A DNA stretch of 64,000 nt, taken from assembly GCA_014800795.1 (NCBI GenBank), contig JAAVFL010000035.1, positions 70,869 to 134,868 of the forward strand. The letters run 5' to 3'. The stretch comes from Bacteroidales bacterium (lineage in GTDB: Bacteria; Bacteroidota; Bacteroidia; Bacteroidales; Muribaculaceae). The first letter of the stretch is position 1, and each line of letters begins with the position of its first letter. The position numbers and the translations under genes are program-made. Below are positions 61,753 through 64,000 of the stretch, in pieces. Under the pieces are notes generated by a model that searched no databases, was not told the origin of the DNA, and saw only the letters and a program-made list of their open reading frames with translations.

Positions 61753-62922
61753 TCAATATGTGAATTCTCCATATTCCGATGTGATGGTAAGGCGGTTGGC
61801 AGGAGCATTCTCCACCCGTCCGATTATGCGGGCATCGATACCGAAACTTTTTGATATTTCGATTACTTTCTGCGCTTTGTCGGCCGGAAGATATATCTCC
61901 ATTCTGTGACCCATGTTGAAAACCTTGTACATTTCGGACCAGTCGGTTCCTGATTGCTCGCGTATCAGACGGAACAGCGGCGGAATCGGGAACATGTTGT
62001 CTTTTATTACATGTTTGCCGTCAACAAAGTGCATCACCTTGGTCTGCGCTCCTCCGGTACAGTGAACCATTCCATGTATTTCATTACGCATCTCCTCAAG
62101 GATTCTTTTTATGACAGGCGCATACGTGCGGGTAGGGGAGAGAACGAGTTTGCCTGCGCTGACCGGTGAACCGTCCACTTCGTCGGTAAGCCCTTTTGAA
62201 CCGCTATATATAAGTTCGCGTGGGATGGCGGCATCGAATGTTTCTGGATATTTATCGGCTACGGAATGATTGAATACATCGTGGCGGGCCGAGGTAAGTC
62301 CGTTGCTGCCCATACCGCCATTGTATTCGGTTTCGTATGTAGCTTGTCCGAACGAAGCCAGACCTACTATCACATCTCCGTCGGATATGTTGGCGTTGTT
62401 TATAACGTCGGAGCGGCGCATGCGGGTGGTCACAGTGGAGTCTACTATTATCGTGCGAACGAGATCGCCTACATCTGCCGTCTCACCGCCTGTTCCGTAA
62501 ATTTCCACACCATAGCCGCGCATTGTCTCGAGCAGTTCTTCGGTGCCGTTTATTATAGCAGCAATCACTTCGCCGGGAATCAGACGCTTGTTGCGTCCGA
62601 TTGTCGATGAAACGAGCATGCGGTCTGTCGCACCTACACACAGCAGATCGTCTACGTTCATTATCAAGGCATCCTGTGCGATCCCTTTCCATACGCTCAG
62701 ATCGCCGGTCTCTTTCCAATAGGCATAGGCCAGCGACGATTTTGTTCCTGCGCCATCGGCATGCATTATATTACACCATTCCGGATCTCCACCGAGTATA
62801 TCTGGAATGATCTTGCAGAATGCTTTCGGGAAAATGCCCTTGTCCACATTTTTTATAGCTGCGTGGACATCTTCTTTGGCCGCGGATACTCCGCGAAGGT
62901 CGTAACGTTGTGATGATGCCAT
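61753..62922 (-). CDS. purM: Phosphoribosylformylglycinamidine cyclo-ligase
   Basis: A 389-residue AIR synthase of purine biosynthesis, which cyclises FGAM to AIR with ATP. Visible features are DGAGTKSSLAYAY (N-terminal ATP/substrate loop), IAQDALIMNVDDLLCVGA, GGETADVGDLV, VIVGLASFGQATYETEYNGGMGSNGLTSARHDVF and VHCTGGAQTKVMHF, where the family usually has ITGGG, a Bacteroidota variation. The length is greater than E. coli PurM (345), typical for this phylum. It starts 53 bases after cdsA on the same strand. Confidence 0.93.
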   Translation of the reverse strand: MASSQRYDLRGVSAAKEDVHAAIKNVDKGIFPKAFCKIIPDILGGDPEWCNIMHADGAGTKSSLAYAYWKETGDLSVWKGIAQDALIMNVDDLLCVGATDRMLVSSTIGRNKRLIPGEVIAAIINGTEELLETMRGYGVEIYGTGGETADVGDLVRTIIVDSTVTTRMRRSDVINNANISDGDVIVGLASFGQATYETEYNGGMGSNGLTSARHDVFNHSVADKYPETFDAAIPRELIYSGSKGLTDEVDGSPVSAGKLVLSPTRTYAPVIKRILEEMRNEIHGMVHCTGGAQTKVMHFVDGKHVIKDNMFPIPPLFRLIREQSGTDWSEMYKVFNMGHRMEIYLPADKAQKVIEISKSFGIDARIIGRVENAPANRLTITSEYGEFTY

Positions 62923-62975
62923 CGGGTATGGTTGTTTTACTGATTTACATTATTGAATGGAGAGAATATATGTTA

Positions 62976-63803
62976 TCATAGGAGATTACGCACAAGCAGC
63001 AGGTAGAGGAGCAGGGTCGGCGCTACCAGAAGCAACGAGTCTATACGGTCGAGCATACCGCCGTGCCCCGGAAGTATGTTGCCCGAATCTTTCACTCCGA
63101 GCGAACGTTTTATCAGTGATTCGATCAGGTCGCCCCAGGTCGCGAAAAGACATACTACCGCACCCATACCGGTCATGGCCCAGAAATTGAGTCCTGTCGC
63201 ATCCGGAGCAAATTTGCTCATCAGCGCTCCTGCGATCACACAGAATACCAGACCTCCGAAGAATCCTTCCCACGACTTTTTGGGGGAGATCCGTTCGAAC
63301 AGTTTATGACGTCCGATAAGTGACCCTACGCAGAACGCTCCCGTATCGCTTAGCCAGATCAGTATGAACATGCTGAGTATTGTCATATATCCGTATTGGG
63401 TATAGATAAGACTGAGTATGGAAAGAGGCCATACTACATAGATCTGCCCCATCAATGAGTTGGCGAGGTGGGTAAGCGGGTTACCATCCTGCACATATAG
63501 CTGACATATGAACCGCAATATGAAGTATACGAAATAAAAGAACGCACATGTCAAAGAAGTACCGCCGAAGACTGTCAGTCCGGGCGAAACAGCTGTAAGC
63601 AGCAGTAAAGCTCCCATAAGATCAAGCAGACGTGTGGTGTTCGACACAAAATTTTTGTTGGTGATACGGATGAATTCGTTCAGGCCTGTAATGCCGAGTA
63701 CGACTGTCAGCGCCCAGAACCACCAGCCGCCCATCAGAACAGCCGCTACGATCACCGCTATGTAAAGCACACCTGTAACAAGGCGTGTTAAAACGTTTTT
63801 CAT
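62976..63803 (-). CDS. cdsA: Phosphatidate cytidylyltransferase
   Basis: A 275-residue inner-membrane enzyme that makes CDP-diacylglycerol from phosphatidate and CTP. It has about seven to eight hydrophobic helices and the family signature near the C-terminus (SPKKSWEGFFGG...SKFAPDATGLN... KRSLGVKDSGNILPGHGGMLDRIDSLL), where the LDR-D motif binds the metal. Start ATG at 63803. In related genomes cdsA follows ftsH; here only the last codons of a different reading frame are visible at the edge. Confidence 0.95.
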   Translation of the reverse strand: MKNVLTRLVTGVLYIAVIVAAVLMGGWWFWALTVVLGITGLNEFIRITNKNFVSNTTRLLDLMGALLLLTAVSPGLTVFGGTSLTCAFFYFVYFILRFICQLYVQDGNPLTHLANSLMGQIYVVWPLSILSLIYTQYGYMTILSMFILIWLSDTGAFCVGSLIGRHKLFERISPKKSWEGFFGGLVFCVIAGALMSKFAPDATGLNFWAMTGMGAVVCLFATWGDLIESLIKRSLGVKDSGNILPGHGGMLDRIDSLLLVAPTLLLYLLLVRNLL

Positions 63804-63891
63804 CGTTGCAATCGATTGAAAGTTATATAGTTGAAACTACAGATGCTCCTGTTTGAATAAATACGGGTATCCATTATGCATTTCAGCGGAA

Positions 63892-63899
63892 CAAAGATA
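63892..63899 (-). promoter_or_regulatory. -7 promoter element of cdsA
   Basis: TATCTTTG on the minus strand, 88 bases before the cdsA ATG and 19 bases past the stop of the partial gene at the right edge; the -33 region is not consensus. Confidence 0.45.
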
Positions 63900-63918
63900 G
63901 CAAAAAATCACGGTATTT

Positions 63919-64000
63919 TTACTCAGTAGCTTCCCGAACTCTTAATATTTCTTTTATTCGATGTTCGGTCACCCCCCTGCGTGCCGCATAGTCTGATAGC
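63919..64000 (-). CDS. Last 26 codons of an unidentified gene (cut by window edge)
   Basis: The minus-strand frame LSDYAARRGVTEHRIKEI then LRVREATE ends at TAA (63919-63921). Codon use looks coding and the stretch resembles a helix-turn-helix end, but 26 residues are too few for identification. It is not the usual FtsH C-terminus. Confidence 0.4.
   Translation of the reverse strand, partial: LSDYAARRGVTEHRIKEILRVREATE

Noticed and set aside
1-64000. CRISPR array, rRNA, tRNA or complete insertion sequence
   Set aside because: No regular spaced repeats, no cloverleaf or rRNA motifs and no transposase were found on reading.

Overview
The window looks like a chromosome segment of a gut Bacteroidales bacterium, most likely family Muribaculaceae (S24-7). 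The signs are: Bacteroidota-type promoters (TAnnTTTG near -7, in several cases with TTTG 20 bases upstream); start codons almost without Shine-Dalgarno sequences; lipoproteins with acidic residues after the lipobox Cys; methylmalonyl-CoA mutase mutAB; an Nfn-type transhydrogenase; single-chain PFOR; and plant- or mucin-directed glycoside hydrolases. Family placement is inference; no rRNA is present.

Layout. 1-5.1 kb (minus): 5' end of a GH78-like rhamnosidase, a metal-efflux permease fused to an HMA domain with an HMA-AraC fusion regulator, a nucleoside phosphorylase, dprA and a thioesterase. 5.2-13 kb (plus): an Ntn hydrolase, a small membrane protein, the two Nfn-like subunits, threonine dehydratase and a GH2 enzyme. 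13.3-21.9 kb (plus): an oxalate module (frc, oxc, AEC-family carrier) followed by nifJ. 22-25 kb: SPFH protein, a candidate small structured RNA and a lipoprotein. 25.4-28.4 kb (plus): ptb-buk and a formate/nitrite channel. 28.4-38 kb (minus): queD-queE, a GH95 fucosidase and a tripartite RND pump. 38.2-47.6 kb (plus): a Dam-like methyltransferase plus AlwI-family endonuclease, dnaG, mutA-mutB. 47.7-64 kb (minus): a MacAB/TolC-like export operon with a LytS/LytR-type two-component pair, rarA-fmt-rluA, phosphohexomutase, a DUF3332 lipoprotein, an MltF-like transglycosylase, purM and cdsA.

How it works together. Frc moves CoA from formyl-CoA to oxalate, Oxc decarboxylates oxalyl-CoA back to formyl-CoA, and the adjacent AEC carrier is the obvious candidate for oxalate/formate exchange; a formate channel lies 10 kb away. 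PFOR, Nfn, Ptb-Buk and MutAB belong to an anaerobic fermentation making acetate, propionate and other short acids.

Most notable non-coding signals: a densely structured frc-oxc intergenic region with competing hairpins and a 68-base near-palindrome; a compact transcription unit at 23.5-23.75 kb with promoter, nested stems, a 24-codon ORF with an unusually perfect Shine-Dalgarno and a terminator-like hairpin; and two families of MITE-like elements, one in three copies. No CRISPR array, rRNA, tRNA or full insertion sequence was seen.
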